Assembly: GCA_902167985.1 (NCBI GenBank) | Contig: CABHNZ010000002.1 | Location: forward strand, 372,001 to 436,000 | Reading direction: 5' to 3' | DNA from: Shinella sp. UYSO24 | Lineage (GTDB): Bacteria; Pseudomonadota; Alphaproteobacteria; Rhizobiales; Rhizobiaceae | DNA: 64,000 bases | Shown here: positions 51,470 through 61,453 of the stretch, piece after piece | Layout: every line of letters begins with the position of its first letter | Numbering within the stretch: position 1 is the first letter of the stretch | Program-made: the position numbers and the translations under genes | Notes under the pieces: generated by a model | What the model was told of the DNA's origin: nothing | Database searches by the model: none | Seen by the model: only the letters and a program-made list of their open reading frames with translations

Positions 51470-53038
51470 ATGACCAGCGGCCTGCACCACATCACCGCCA
51501 TTACCCGGAAAATCCAGGCGAATGTCGATTTCTACGCCGGCTTTCTGGGGCTGCGGCTGGTGAAGCGCACCGCCGGTTTCGAGGATGCGCGTCAGTTGCA
51601 TCTCTTCTATGGCGACGGGGCGGCCACGCCCGGTTCGCTCGTGACGTTTCTGGCCTGGGAAGACGGGTCGCTTGGTCGCGTCGGACATGGCGCGCCAAGC
51701 GAGATCAGCTTCGAGATCGCGCCGGACGCGATCGGTTTCTGGCTGACGCGGGCGCTTAAATGCAATGTCAAACTCTCCGGCCCGGCGCAGGAATTCGGTG
51801 AACCGGTGCTGCGGCTGACCGATCCGGACGGGATCATCGTCAAGCTGGTGGGTGTCGAGCGGCAGCAGGAGGCGGCAGCCCCCTTCGTCTGGTGGGAAAA
51901 GGGCGGCATTGCCGAGCCGGATGCGATCCGCCGGATACGCGGGGCGACCATTCTTTCTGAGAAGCCGGAGGCGACGGCCGCGTTCCTCACCCGCCATATG
52001 GGGCTTTACGACGGTCCGATCGAAGGCAATATCCGTCGCCTGACATCCGATGCCGGCGATATCATCGACGTGCGCGATGCGGCGGGCTTCTGGACGGCTG
52101 CGCCGGGCACCGGGACGATCGACCATGTCGCCTTCCGGGCTCTCGACAAGGCTCAGGTGGACGCCGTGCATTCGGCGCTTCAGGCGAATGATAGTGGCGA
52201 TATCAATGTCCATGACCGGCATTATTTCTATTCGCTCTATGTGCGTGAGCCGGGCGGAACGCTGATCGAATTTGCCACCGATGCGCCCGGTTTTACCGCT
52301 GACGAGCCGCTGGAGACGCTCGGCTCCGAACTGTTCATCCCGGCACATTTCAACGAGGATCATGAGGATCTGAAGGTGGTTCTGCCGCAATTCGGCCTGC
52401 CGGGCGAAGAGCGGATCATCTATCGCGACCTGCCTTTCGTCCACCGCATCCATATGCCGGAGAATTGGGACGGTTCGACGCTCATCATGCTGCATGGAAC
52501 GGGCGGCAATGAGACGACGATGCTGCCTTTCGGCCATCACACAAGGCCGAATGCGATGCTGATCGGTGTGCGGGGACGGTCGAATGACGAGGGGCATCCG
52601 CGCTATTTCCGCCGCTTCGACGAGATGACATTCGACCAGAAGGAGATCGTCTCGGAGGCGGAAGCCTTTGCGGCCTTCGTCGAGGAGCTGGGGCCGGCCT
52701 ATGGCGTCGATCCGGCGCGCACCGGTTTCATCGGCTGGTCGAACGGCGGCAACATGATCGCCGCCGTCATGCAGCTTCATCCAGGCACGATCGAGAAAGC
52801 CGTCATCCTGCGCTCGATGAATTGCCTGGAGGCCGAACCGAAGGTCGATCTTTCGTCAGCGCATGTGCTGTCGCTTAGCGCCACCGACGATTTCTATGGT
52901 GATCTGGCGCAGGAAGTGGAGCGGCGTCTGGCGGCTGCCGGGGCGGATCTGACGGCGAAAAAGCTTTATACGAACCATGGGATCGGGCGCGAGGACGAGG
53001 CGATTGCACGGGACTGGCTGGAAGGGCTGATCGGGTAA
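51470..53038 (+). CDS. Ring-cleaving dioxygenase (MhqO/VOC) fused to alpha/beta hydrolase (MhqD-like)
   Basis: 522 residues, uninterrupted. Residues 1 to about 310 are two VOC modules of the MhqO/LinE type with metal ligands expected in SGLHHITAI and TIDHVAFR and a Glu in GTLIEFATD. Residues about 325-522 are a MhqD-like phospholipase/carboxylesterase: LIMLHGTGGNE, the nucleophile elbow GWSNGG near residue 424, the Asp in LSATDDFYGD and the His in YTNHGIGRED. In Bacillus these are separate quinone-resistance genes; here one chain joins them, suggesting detoxification of quinones or similar aromatics. GGAGGAGA precedes the ATG. Confidence 0.92.
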   Translation: MTSGLHHITAITRKIQANVDFYAGFLGLRLVKRTAGFEDARQLHLFYGDGAATPGSLVTFLAWEDGSLGRVGHGAPSEISFEIAPDAIGFWLTRALKCNVKLSGPAQEFGEPVLRLTDPDGIIVKLVGVERQQEAAAPFVWWEKGGIAEPDAIRRIRGATILSEKPEATAAFLTRHMGLYDGPIEGNIRRLTSDAGDIIDVRDAAGFWTAAPGTGTIDHVAFRALDKAQVDAVHSALQANDSGDINVHDRHYFYSLYVREPGGTLIEFATDAPGFTADEPLETLGSELFIPAHFNEDHEDLKVVLPQFGLPGEERIIYRDLPFVHRIHMPENWDGSTLIMLHGTGGNETTMLPFGHHTRPNAMLIGVRGRSNDEGHPRYFRRFDEMTFDQKEIVSEAEAFAAFVEELGPAYGVDPARTGFIGWSNGGNMIAAVMQLHPGTIEKAVILRSMNCLEAEPKVDLSSAHVLSLSATDDFYGDLAQEVERRLAAAGADLTAKKLYTNHGIGREDEAIARDWLEGLIG

Positions 53039-53287
53039 AGGTTTGCCGGTGATGGGCATCCGGCTGCCGGTGGCTGCGGTGAACGTTTGTCGCCACGGGA
53101 AGTGCCGGGGGCAGGGAGTGGGGTGGGACCATGGCCATCCTGTCCCGACGTGCTTTCGGCCCTATGGTGGCGGTGCCCCCCTGTTTCCCGGATTTATGCC
53201 AGGCAGGCTACCGGATCGTCGTTGAAGTCGGGCTCGTTCACGGCTTTTCTGAGGACGCTCTTCGGCCTTTCCAATTTCCTCGTGCGT

Positions 53288-54405
53288 TCAGCCCGCGTAA
53301 GCCGCGGCAATTGCCTCGGCGGCGGCTCCGATATCGGCGGGCAGCCGCAAGCGGTGGAGCGCTAACCCATAGGCAGTGACGCCGGCCATGACGGTCTCGA
53401 AACGGGCACGATTGCCTGTGTGGTTGAAGCGCAGCAGCCGTTCTGCTCCCGGTCCGACGCCTGATGTCAGGTCGCAGCCGAGGTCGGTTGCGATGGCGAT
53501 GATCTCGGATGGCGTCGTGGCGGGAGGGGCTTCCACCGTCGTCACCAGTCTCGATGTCGTGTCGTCGGTTGCCCAGAGCCTTGCGCCAAGCGCTGTCAGC
53601 CCGGCACGGGTGGCGCGCGATGCCCTGGCATGGCGCTCAAGGACAGAGGCAAGTCCTTCCTCCTCGATGCGATCGAGGGCTGCTTCGAGGGCGAAGAATT
53701 CGAGCGGGGCGGTCGTGCCGGGTAGCGCGCCTCGGCCGCTTTCGATCCACGCCTTCTGGTCGAGAAGCGAAAGAATTGAATCCCTTGGAGAATTTTCTTC
53801 AGAAACCAGTTTCCATGCGTTGTGGCTGATCGATAGCGCCGAGAGGCCTGCCGGTCCGCCGAGCGATTTTTGTGGGCCGATGACGGCGATATCGAGCCCG
53901 AGCGCATCCACATCGAGCGGATGGCCGCCGATCGAGGCGACCGCATCGACGATCGTGACGATGCCGCGGGAGCGTGCCAAAGCGGCGATTTCTTCCAGCG
54001 GATTGCAGATGCCGCTTGCCGATTCGGCATGGACGAGAGCGAGAGCCGCGATGCCGGGTGCCGCATCGAGGGCCTGTTCGACGGCTTCGATGGTGATCGG
54101 GCGGGCCGGTTCGGCGGCAAGGGTGGTGACGCTGGCGCCGCCGCGCGCCAGCCATTTGCCGAACCACGCGCCATAGGGGCTTGTGACGATGTTGAGTGCC
54201 TTGAGGCCGGGTCTGGCGATGCTGGTTGCCACGGCCTCCAGCGCCACGACGCCTCGGCCTGAATGAGAAGCACGTCGTTCTTTGTGCCCATCAGCGCCTT
54301 GAGGCGGTCGGCGATCAGGGCGTATTTTTCCTGCGGGAAGGCCGGCGGGTCGAGGAGCGGGTTCCAGCGGCCGGCGCTTCCGGCGGGGCCGGTTGGTCTT
54401 GTCAT
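53288..54405 (-). CDS. Class V aminotransferase (alanine/ureidoglycine-glyoxylate type), one frame break
   Basis: PLP enzyme of about 372 residues. The PLP Lys is in VIGPQKSLGGPAGLSAL, with the Asp of IVDAVASIGG upstream and the C-terminal Arg in TGNRARFETVMAGVTAYG. The N-terminus PLLDPPAFPQEKYALIADRLKALMGTKNDVLLIQAEA joins VVALEAVATSIARPG after one base is restored near 54245. It resembles PucG/AGXT-like enzymes that transfer amino groups to glyoxylate. It overlaps the preceding ABC ATPase gene by 4 bases, so it is the last gene of the transporter operon and probably acts on the imported compound. Confidence 0.85.
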
Positions 54406-55192
54406 GGTGCGTTCTCCTCCCTTGCGGTTCGAACAAGCTTTGGCACGGCGGCAATCAGCGCCTTGGTTGCGACAGTCTCGGGATGGGCGATCACCGCGTC
54501 TGCGGGACCGGTCTCGACGATCCGGCCGCGTTCCATGATGGCCATATGGTGCGAGACGGCACGCAGGACAGAGAGATCATGAGAGACGAAGAGATAGGCG
54601 AGGCCGCGCTCCTGTTGCAGTTCGACAAGCAGTTCGAGGATTTTTCCGCGGATCGAGACGTCGAGCGCCGAGACCGCCTCATCGAGCACGATCAGCTTCG
54701 GTTCGCTCGCAATGGCGCGGGCAATCGCCACACGCTGGCGCTGGCCACCCGAAAGGTCGTGCACCGGGCGGGTGGCAAGCGTCGGCGAGAGCGAGACGCG
54801 TTCGAGCAGCGCTGCGATCCGTTCCGGCCGCTCGCGACGGGGGGCGATGCGGTGGATGCGCAAGGGATCGTCCAGCACATCGGCGACGCTGGCATGCGGA
54901 TTGAAGGCGCCGGCGACATCCTGAAACACCATCTGAAGCCCGGCGCGGCGTTTCTTAACGTCGAGCCGGAGAGGGAGAGCCAGTCCTCTCCATCGAAAAG
55001 GATCTCGCCTTCATCTGCCGGCAGAAGCCGCATCAGGATACGGGCAAGCGTGGATTTGCCGCTGCCGGATGCACCGGCAAGGCCGAGCGTTTCTCCGGGT
55101 TTGATGGTCAGCGACAGATCGTCGAGGGCGGTCACGTCGCGGCCGGCAGTCGAGAAGCGTTTCGACAGGTGGCGGATGGCGAGGAGGGTCAT
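54402..55192 (-). CDS. Oligopeptide-type ABC transporter ATPase (DppF-like), one frame break
   Basis: About 263 residues. Walker A GASGSGKST, Q-loop MVFQDVAGAFNPHASV, signature LSGGQRQRVAIARAIA, Walker B LIVLDEAVSALDVS and switch YLFVSHDLSVL. One A is lost near 54958 (STLRKRRAGLQMVFQD). It lacks the long C-terminal extension of some DppF proteins. ATGA overlaps at both ends tie it to its neighbours. Confidence 0.9.
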
Positions 55193-56083
55193 GGACTGTC
55201 CTCCTTGTCTGTGGTCACGGCAGATGGGGCGGAGCGGGCGATCAGCGGCGGGCTCGTCAAGTCGAGATGGCTGGCGAGCAGGCTTTTCGTGTAGTCGTCG
55301 GCCGGTCTGTCGATCACGTCGCGGGTCGGGCCGGTCTCGATGAGCCGGCCGGCGCGAAAGATGGCGATGCGGTCGGCAAATTGCGAGGCGAGCGCGATAT
55401 CGTGGGTGATGAAGATCAGCGTCATCTCGCCGGCACGCACGAGTTCATCCAGCAGGGCGACGATTTCTGCCTGCACGACCATGTCGAGCGCGCTGGTCGG
55501 TTCGTCGGCAATCAGGATGCCGGGGCGGGCGGCAAGGGCTGCCGCGATCGCCACCCTCTGGCGCTGGCCGCCGGAAAGCTGGTGCGGATAGGCGCGCATG
55601 GCCTCGCCGCATTCGGGATATGCACGCGGTCGAGCATGACATGGGCGGCCTCAAGCGCTGCGGCCCATGACAGGCGCAGGTGCCGCCTTGCGCCTCGGCC
55701 ACCTGTTCGCCGATGGTCAGGACCGGGTTGAGGCTGGCCGAGGGGTCCTGAAAGACGAAGCCGAGATCCCGGCCGGCGATCGGGGGGCGTTCCATGTTCC
55801 AGGCGATGCGGCCTTCGGTTTTCGATCCTCGCGGCAGGAGGCCTGCAAGGGTTTTCGCAAGCGTGCTCTTGCCGGAACCGCTTTCGCCGATGATCGCGAG
55901 GCGCAGTCCTTTTTCGATGCTGAGCCCGACTTCGGAGAGCGCTTTCTGGGTGGTGCCGGGATAGGTGACGGAAAGGTTCTGGATGCGGCAGAGTTCGTTC
56001 GGTTTCAGCGGATTGAGGTGTGTGCCCGAGCCTGATCCCGAACCGGCCGAGATGCTGTAGCCCTGTCTTTTCCCCATTCTCAT
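55189..56083 (-). CDS. Oligopeptide-type ABC transporter ATPase (DppD-like), two frame breaks
   Basis: About 298 residues. Walker A GESGSGKST, Q-loop FVFQDPSASLNPVLTIGEQVAEA, signature LSGGQRQRVAIAAALAA, Walker B ILIADEPTSALDMV and switch FITHDIALASQF. Breaks near 55685 and 55612 are each fixed by one base (RRHLRLSWAAALEAAHVMLDRVHIPNA and then EAMRAYPHQLSGG). The start overlaps the permease stop (ATGA). Confidence 0.9.
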
Positions 56084-56910
56084 GGCCGGTCCCCGCTGCT
56101 GTGCAAGGCTTTCGAAAAGCCTTCGCCGACGAGATAGACGGCAATCACGGTGAGGACGAGGGCGATGCCGGGCAGGATGGAGAGCCAGGGCGAGGAGCGG
56201 ATGACATTGCGGCCCTCGGCGATCATCGAGCCCCAGGTAACGGCGTTCGGATCTCCAAGGCCGAGGAAGGAAAGGGCTGCTTCGGTGAGGATGGCAGCTG
56301 CGACGATGATGGCGGCAAGTGCCAGAACCGGGCCCAGGGCATTGGGCAGGATCTGGCGGCAGGCAATCTCCACCGGGTGCATGCCGAGCGTTCTCGCCGC
56401 CGCTACATAATCCCGCTCGCGGATGGAAAGTACCTGCGCCCGTGTGAGCCTTGCCGGATCGGCCCAGGCGCCGAGCGCAATGGCGATGACGACGACCGGC
56501 AGCGAGGCGCCCATGACGCTGACAAAGGCGAGTGCCAGCAGGAAGCCGGGGACGATCTGGAAGGCGTCGACGACGCGCATCAATGTCTCGTCGATCAGCC
56601 CGCCGGCAAAGCCCGCCGCAAGGCCGATGAGCATGCCGAGGGCAAGTGCTGCGACGGCTGCGGCAAGCCCGACCGTCAGTGAAGTACGGGTGCCGTGGAT
56701 GAGGCCGGCCAGCACATCGCGGCCGAGCCTGTCGGTGCCGAGGGGGAATTGCGGATCGGTGAAGGGGGCAAGCAGCGGGCGCGCCGCGATCCTCAGGGGA
56801 TCACCGGGCGAGATTTCAGGGGCGAGGATGGCGATGATGACGAGGAAGGCGAGAAAGAGAGTCCCGACAAGGCCTTCCGGCGTTCTGCTCAGACGTTGAA
56901 TCAGGTTCAT
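56080..56910 (-). CDS. Peptide-type ABC transporter permease (DppC-like)
   Basis: 276 residues, uninterrupted, six helices. The family signatures are FPLGTDRLGRDVLAGLIHGTRTSLTVGL and the coupling EAA loop (YVAAARTLGMHPVEIACRQILPNALGPVL). Pairs with the upstream DppB-like permease. Confidence 0.94.
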   Translation of the reverse strand: MNLIQRLSRTPEGLVGTLFLAFLVIIAILAPEISPGDPLRIAARPLLAPFTDPQFPLGTDRLGRDVLAGLIHGTRTSLTVGLAAAVAALALGMLIGLAAGFAGGLIDETLMRVVDAFQIVPGFLLALAFVSVMGASLPVVVIAIALGAWADPARLTRAQVLSIRERDYVAAARTLGMHPVEIACRQILPNALGPVLALAAIIVAAAILTEAALSFLGLGDPNAVTWGSMIAEGRNVIRSSPWLSILPGIALVLTVIAVYLVGEGFSKALHSSGDRP

Positions 56911-56919
56911 CGCCGCACC

Positions 56920-57905
56920 TCACGAGGGTTCTGAGGCGCCGACGCGCGGATCGAGCGCGGCGTAGACGAGATCGACGACAAGGTTGATGGCGATCACCAT
57001 CACGGCGCTGACGACGATGATGCCCATCAGCAGCGGCGCATCGCGGCCGGTGACGGCTTCCTGCGCCAGACGGCCGAAGCCGGGAATGGCAAAATGCTTT
57101 CGATCACGACGCTGCCGCCAAGCATGGCAGCCGATTGCAGACCGAGCATGGTAACGAGCGGCAGAAGCGCGTTTCGCGCCACATGGCGCAGGACAATCCG
57201 GTGGCGGGAAAGGCCCTTTGATTGGGCGAAGGCAACGAAATCCAGCCGCCAGATTTCGGCCATCGAGGCGCGCATGACGCGCAGGTAGAGCGCCATGTAG
57301 ATGAGTGCCAAGGCGCCAACAGGGAGAGCGAGATGGGTGGCGATATCGGCGACGCGGGCAAGGCCGGTCTTGCCCGATGCGATCGTCTCAAGGCCCGAGG
57401 TCGGCAACCAGCGGAGTTCTACGGCAAAGACGAGGCTGAAGACGAGGCCGAGCCAGAAACTCGGGATGGCGTAGAGGATGAGCGACAGGATGGAGAGGCC
57501 ACGGTCGCGCAGGCTGCCGGGCCGGGCGCCGGCGACGATGCCGAGCACCGAGCCGATCCCGAAGGCGAGCGCCGTGGCGCTTCCCATCAGGAGCAGGGTG
57601 TTGGGCAGGCGTTCGAGGATGAGCGACAGGACCGGGCGGTTGAAGGCGACCGACCAGCCGAGATCGAGCTTCGCGAGTGACGTCAGGTAGAGCCAGAGGC
57701 GGGCGAGTGCCGACTGGTCGAGACCGTATTGCTGGCGAAGCGTTGCGGCGACCTTTGCATCGCCACCGCCGATCGACAGGAGATAGGCATCGACCGCATC
57801 GCCGGATGCGTTTTCCATCAACAGGAAGGTCATGACGACGACGATCAGCAGCACCGGGATGGCGGTGAGCGCACGTCGCCGGATGAGCCGCATCGCCCGG
57901 CTCAC
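56920..57905 (-). CDS. Peptide-type ABC transporter permease (DppB-like), one frame break
   Basis: About 328 residues, six helices. An N-terminal helix (LTAIPVLLIVVVMTFLLMENASGDAVDAY), QYGLDQSALARLWLYL, DLGWSVAFNRPVLSLILERLPNTLLLM and the EAA loop (FVAFAQSKGLSRHRIVLRHVARNALLPLVTMLG). One T is lost near 57092; repaired as VVIESIFAIPGFGRLAQEAVTGRDAPLLMG, the classic DppB ending. Ends 9 bp before the DppC-like gene. Confidence 0.92.
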
Positions 57906-57968
57906 GTTACGGCACCTTCCGTAACGTGCGGTCTTCCGGCGATGCTGCCTGTCTCTTCTGCCTCGCCA

Positions 57969-59618
57969 TCAGGATTTCAGCGCCGTGTCGGCCCAGTTGG
58001 AGACGGCCCAGCGCGGGTTGTTGGAGACGTGAGGACCGTATCGCGCGCAACGGTGATAAAGCCCCATTCTGCGACGTTGATGAGCGGCAGATCCGTCGCA
58101 ACGATGGTCTGGAACTGGTTGTAGAGTTGCGTGCGGGCGGCGGTGTCGATGGTCTCGGCGCTTGGCGATGATGCCGTCCAGTTCCTTGTTGGCGTAGCCG
58201 CCCTGATTGGAGAAGGGCACGCCGGCCGGAATGCCGGACTGCACGAGAATGGTGGTGGAGATGGCCGGGTCGCCGCGGAAGACGGTGGGTTCGACCGCAA
58301 GATCGAAATCATGGTCGGTATAGACGGCCTTCTGGTGGGCGGCGCTATCGGCATTCACCAGTTCCGCATCGATGCCGATGACGGCCAGTGCCTGACGCAG
58401 GTAATCGCCGAACTGCTTGGTCTCGTTGAAATAGGGGCGGCGCGCAGTTTCAGCTTGAAGCGCTTGCCGTCCGCACCCTTCTTGTAGCCGGCCTCGTCGA
58501 GCAGGGCGTTGGCCTTGGCCGTGTCGAAGGCATAGGTCGGCACCTTGGCGTCGTAGAATTCCGGTGCGTTCTTCGGGATGGGACCGGTCGAGGCTGCGGC
58601 ATAGCCGAGGAAGACCGTGTCGACGACGAATTTGCGGTCGATCGCATGGGCAATCGCCTGACGCACCTTGAGGTCGGCCAGCTCCTTGCGGCGATGATTG
58701 ATCTCGACGACGAGCTGGTAGGTGAGGCCCTCATAGCCCTTGGAAATGACCTTCAGGCCGTTTTCCTTGGAGATGCGGTCGAGATCGGTCAAGGGAACAG
58801 CCGAGAAGGCGGCGAGCTGGATTTCCTCGGCCTCCAGCGCTGCCGCCGCACCGGCACGATCCGGCAGGACGCGGAAGATCACCTCGTCGAGCCTCGGCTC
58901 GCCCTTGGCCCAATAATCCTCGTTCTTCGTCAGGCGGTAATATTCGCCCGGCTTGTATTCGGTAAACTTGAAGGGGCCTGTACCGATCAGCTTGACGTTT
59001 GCCGGGTTGGTGGCGATCTCGGTGCCTTCATAGATGTGGCGCGGCACGACGCTGCTGACGACCGGCAGGGCGTTGCGGATCAATTGCAGCGGTGTCGGCT
59101 TGGAGAAGCGGAAGATCGCCGTCAGGTCGTCGGGCGTGTCGATCGCTTCGAGATTGGCGAAGACGAGGCGGCCGAGGTTCTGCAGCGGCTTCCAGATGGC
59201 GAGCGCCGAATAGGCGACGTCGGAAGAGGTGAACGGTTTGCCGTCATGCCATTTGACGCCTTCGCGCAGCTTGAACGTCACCGATTTGCCATCGGCCGAG
59301 CTTCCCAGGAGGTGGCAAGCCGTGGGGAGAGACCGTCCTTGCCGTCGAAGGAGGCTTCTGCCAGAGGCTCGATCACCTTGCTGGCGATGAAGAAGACGCC
59401 GTTGGAGGCGACGATCGCCGGATTGAGGTTCTTCGGTTCCGAATCGGCTGCGACCACCAGACGGCCGCCGGACGTGTATCCGTTGCGGTCTGGGCCAGCG
59501 TGAGGGTCGGCAAGGCGGTCGAGGCGAGAAGGGCGCCGCCGGCCTTCAGCAGCGTGCGGCGGGATGTGGCGCCGGAAAGAGGGCCAGCAAAGCGACCGGA
59601 AAAAGGGGCGGAAGACAT
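57969..59618 (-). CDS. Peptide-type ABC transporter solute-binding protein (DppA/SBP_bac_5), at least five frame breaks
   Basis: About 550 residues once repaired. It has a twin-arginine signal (SRRTLLKAGGALLASTALPTLTLAQ) and then the SBP_bac_5 fold: RLVVAADSEPKNLNPAI, FKLREGVKWHDGKPFTSSDVAYS, LIGTGPFKFTEYKPGEYYRLTKNEDYW, VRQAIAHAIDRKFVVDTVFLG and DFDLAVEPTVFRGDPA. Breaks lie near 59485, 59292, 58443, 58165 and 58036, making this the most damaged gene in the window. The one at 58165 may be an extra base instead of a loss. First gene of the operon, followed by two permeases, two ATPases and an aminotransferase. Ligand unknown. Confidence 0.85.
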
Positions 59619-60030
59619 AAGGCTCTCCTCGAAAAGGCATGGTGCGGCCGGGCGGCCGATCTATTCATAGAGTTATGCGGCTCGCAGGCGGCGGTGCGGA
59701 TATTGCCAGCGAAACGCGCGTCCGCACAGAGAGGAATTTTCCAATGCTTGCGGATTTCTCGCATTTCTCGACTGCGCTGCGATGTCTCGCAAGGGCCAGA
59801 ATGGTCGCAGTCTGGAGCCAGTGGGGAGAGCGAGCGCCGGGGCGGGACGCTGTCTGCCGGTCGGCCCTTCCGGGGCGGGGCCGGGAGGTGCTTAAAACAC
59901 CAACGTCAGGCTGCGAGGGGATCGCAGCCTGACGTCAGGTGATGGGGGAAAATTATGAGTTTTTTTCAGGCTATGCACGTTCGTGTGTCGGGCGAAGCGC
60001 CAACTCCCGACACGGCTGTGATCAGTTCTT
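59619..60030. other. Intergenic region between the transporter operon and fixK
   Basis: 412 bp. It should carry the promoter of the leftward transporter operon at its left end and the 3' end of the fixK transcript at its right. A long perfect hairpin (59903-59935) is the only marked element; no gene recognised. Confidence 0.5.
59903..59935. terminator. Perfect 14-bp hairpin, probable transcript end
   Basis: ACGTCAGGCTGCGA / TCGCAGCCTGACGT with loop GGGGA, 95 bp beyond the fixK stop. The stem is long and GC-rich. On the minus strand the following bases are TTGGTGTTTT, a weak T-rich tail, so it may end the fixK transcript. Confidence 0.5.
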
Positions 60031-60678
60031 TCAGGCGCTAATATTGTGCAGATCCTCCGGTCGCATGATTTCGATACGGCGGATGCTGCGCAATCTGATG
60101 AGACCGGCCGAGCGCAGTTTTGCGAGAACCCGCGAAACAGTCTCGATGGTCAGGTCGAGGTAATCCGCCATGTCGAGGCGCGACATGGGCAGATCGAAAT
60201 GGTTGAGGCCGCCCTGGCGGTTTGCCATGTCCAGAAGGAAGGCGGAGATGCGCTCGACGGCGGTAAGCCGGCTGACGAGCATGATGTGGTTCTGTGCCGA
60301 GGCCATGGCCTGCAGGGCAAGCGCCGTGACATCGATCTGGTGGCGGCTTGCGCCATCGGTGGGGACGATCCGCAGGCCGGTCGGGATGATGGTTTCGGCG
60401 AAAAGCTGGTGCGTGGCGCCAGCCTCAAGGCCGAAGCTTTCGCCGGCCAGATGGAAGGCAATCACCTGACGGCGGCCATCCGACAGGAGGCGATAGACGC
60501 GCACGGCGCCGAACTCGACCTGATAGATATTGAGGGCAGCCTGTCCCGGCGCGAAGATTTCCGTCGAGGCAGCAAAGGTAGCGAGCGGCAGTGACTTCGA
60601 AAGAGGAACGACCACTTCACCGAACGCTGCTGCCTGCTGCTGATTTGTCATGATTTTCTTGTAGGCTACCGCGCTCAT
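60031..60678 (-). CDS. fixK: FixK-type transcriptional regulator (CRP/FNR family)
   Basis: 215 residues. The N-terminal cyclic-nucleotide-like beta barrel (EIFAPGQAALNIYQVEFGAVRVYRLLSDGRRQVIAFHLAGESFGLEAG) is followed by a dimer helix and a DNA-binding helix LPMSRLDMADYLDLTIETVSRVLAKLRSAG, whose E-x-x-S-R pattern recognises TTGA half-sites. The N-terminal cysteine cluster of FNR/FnrN is absent, so it is not an oxygen sensor itself; this places it with FixK, which is controlled by FixLJ. GGAGGGACGG lies upstream. A palindrome at 60833-60850 may be the FixJ site. Confidence 0.85.
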   Translation of the reverse strand: MSAVAYKKIMTNQQQAAAFGEVVVPLSKSLPLATFAASTEIFAPGQAALNIYQVEFGAVRVYRLLSDGRRQVIAFHLAGESFGLEAGATHQLFAETIIPTGLRIVPTDGASRHQIDVTALALQAMASAQNHIMLVSRLTAVERISAFLLDMANRQGGLNHFDLPMSRLDMADYLDLTIETVSRVLAKLRSAGLIRLRSIRRIEIMRPEDLHNISA

Positions 60679-60832
60679 CCGTCCCTCCTTCCTTTACCGT
60701 CACCTGCCGCCCGCCAATGGTCCCGCTGCGGACCTGAGCCGGCTTTGCGAGAGAGCCTTGGGAGGCTGGTAGAAGACTGTTGTTGATTGGAACATGCGCC
60801 GGATTCGCGGGCTGCGAAATGCGGTTATCTCA

Positions 60833-60850
60833 CTAGGTATTTATACTTAG
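60833..60850. promoter_or_regulatory. Inverted repeat upstream of fixK, candidate FixJ site
   Basis: CTAGGTAT-TT-ATACTTAG, arms matching at 7 of 8 positions, AT-rich in GC-rich DNA, 155 bp before the fixK start. Read on the minus strand it begins CTAAGTA, like the TAAGTA part of rhizobial FixJ-bound fixK promoters. Confidence 0.5.
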
Positions 60851-60964
60851 CAGGGAGGGCGCGATGCGGCGTCGGCCGACGATGACGGGTGTCGGGCGGG
60901 TATGGACATTGTGTCCGGGGCCTGGGCCAAAGGCGCGGCAGCCGGTCAGTCCGTCACGAGCGTA

Positions 60965-61306
60965 TCACGCAACGGCCGGAAAACTGCGCACGAGACGCAC
61001 GAGATCAGAGCCTTCGAATGGCTTGGCCAGAACATTGGCCCGGCCAGCCTGCGGCGGCACGGAAATGCCGTCGGAGAGTAGAATCACGGCGCCATCGGCT
61101 CCGCTCATGTAGTCGCGCGCACCGGCATCGGCACGCAGGACCTGTTCATCAATGATGCGGCACAGGAGGCCGCTGGTGAAAGAGGCAGACGCATTCCAGC
61201 CCGCATGGGCCTCGACGCGATATCCTTCCACTTCCAGGGCGAAGGCGAGCGACTGGCGCAGCGCCTCATCGGGCACGTAGACGACGATCTTCGATGGTTG
61301 CAGCAC
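60965..61306 (-). CDS. FixT-like single-domain receiver protein
   Basis: About 113 residues from the GTG with AGGAAAG upstream (an ATG at 61372 is also in frame). The receiver fold is visible: KIVVYVPDEALRQSLAFALEVEGYRVEAH (first strand and helix), LLCRIIDEQVLR with an Asp at the phosphorylation position, DGAVILLSDG and the Lys-Pro of VLAKPFEGSDLVRLV. It lacks any output domain. Between fixJ and fixK, on the same strand, it fits FixT, the antikinase that inhibits FixL and gives negative feedback. The FixT name is inference from fold, size and place. Confidence 0.6.
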   Translation of the reverse strand: MLQPSKIVVYVPDEALRQSLAFALEVEGYRVEAHAGWNASASFTSGLLCRIIDEQVLRADAGARDYMSGADGAVILLSDGISVPPQAGRANVLAKPFEGSDLVRLVRSFPAVA

Positions 61307-61453
61307 TGAGACTTTCCTGATGGAGGCCCCGCCGGAAGGCAAGGACCGTGTGGCCATCTGTCGATGGTGCATCTCTTCCGGGCGTCGATCGGGGCCCGGA
61401 AAGCGGCCAAACGACCGCTATCAGTTGAGTAGCACGACGCCGCCCAGGATGCT

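Noticed and set aside
60031..60678. FnrN (oxygen-sensing FNR) instead of FixK
   Set aside because: No N-terminal cysteine cluster is present in the translated protein, so it cannot hold the FNR iron-sulphur centre.
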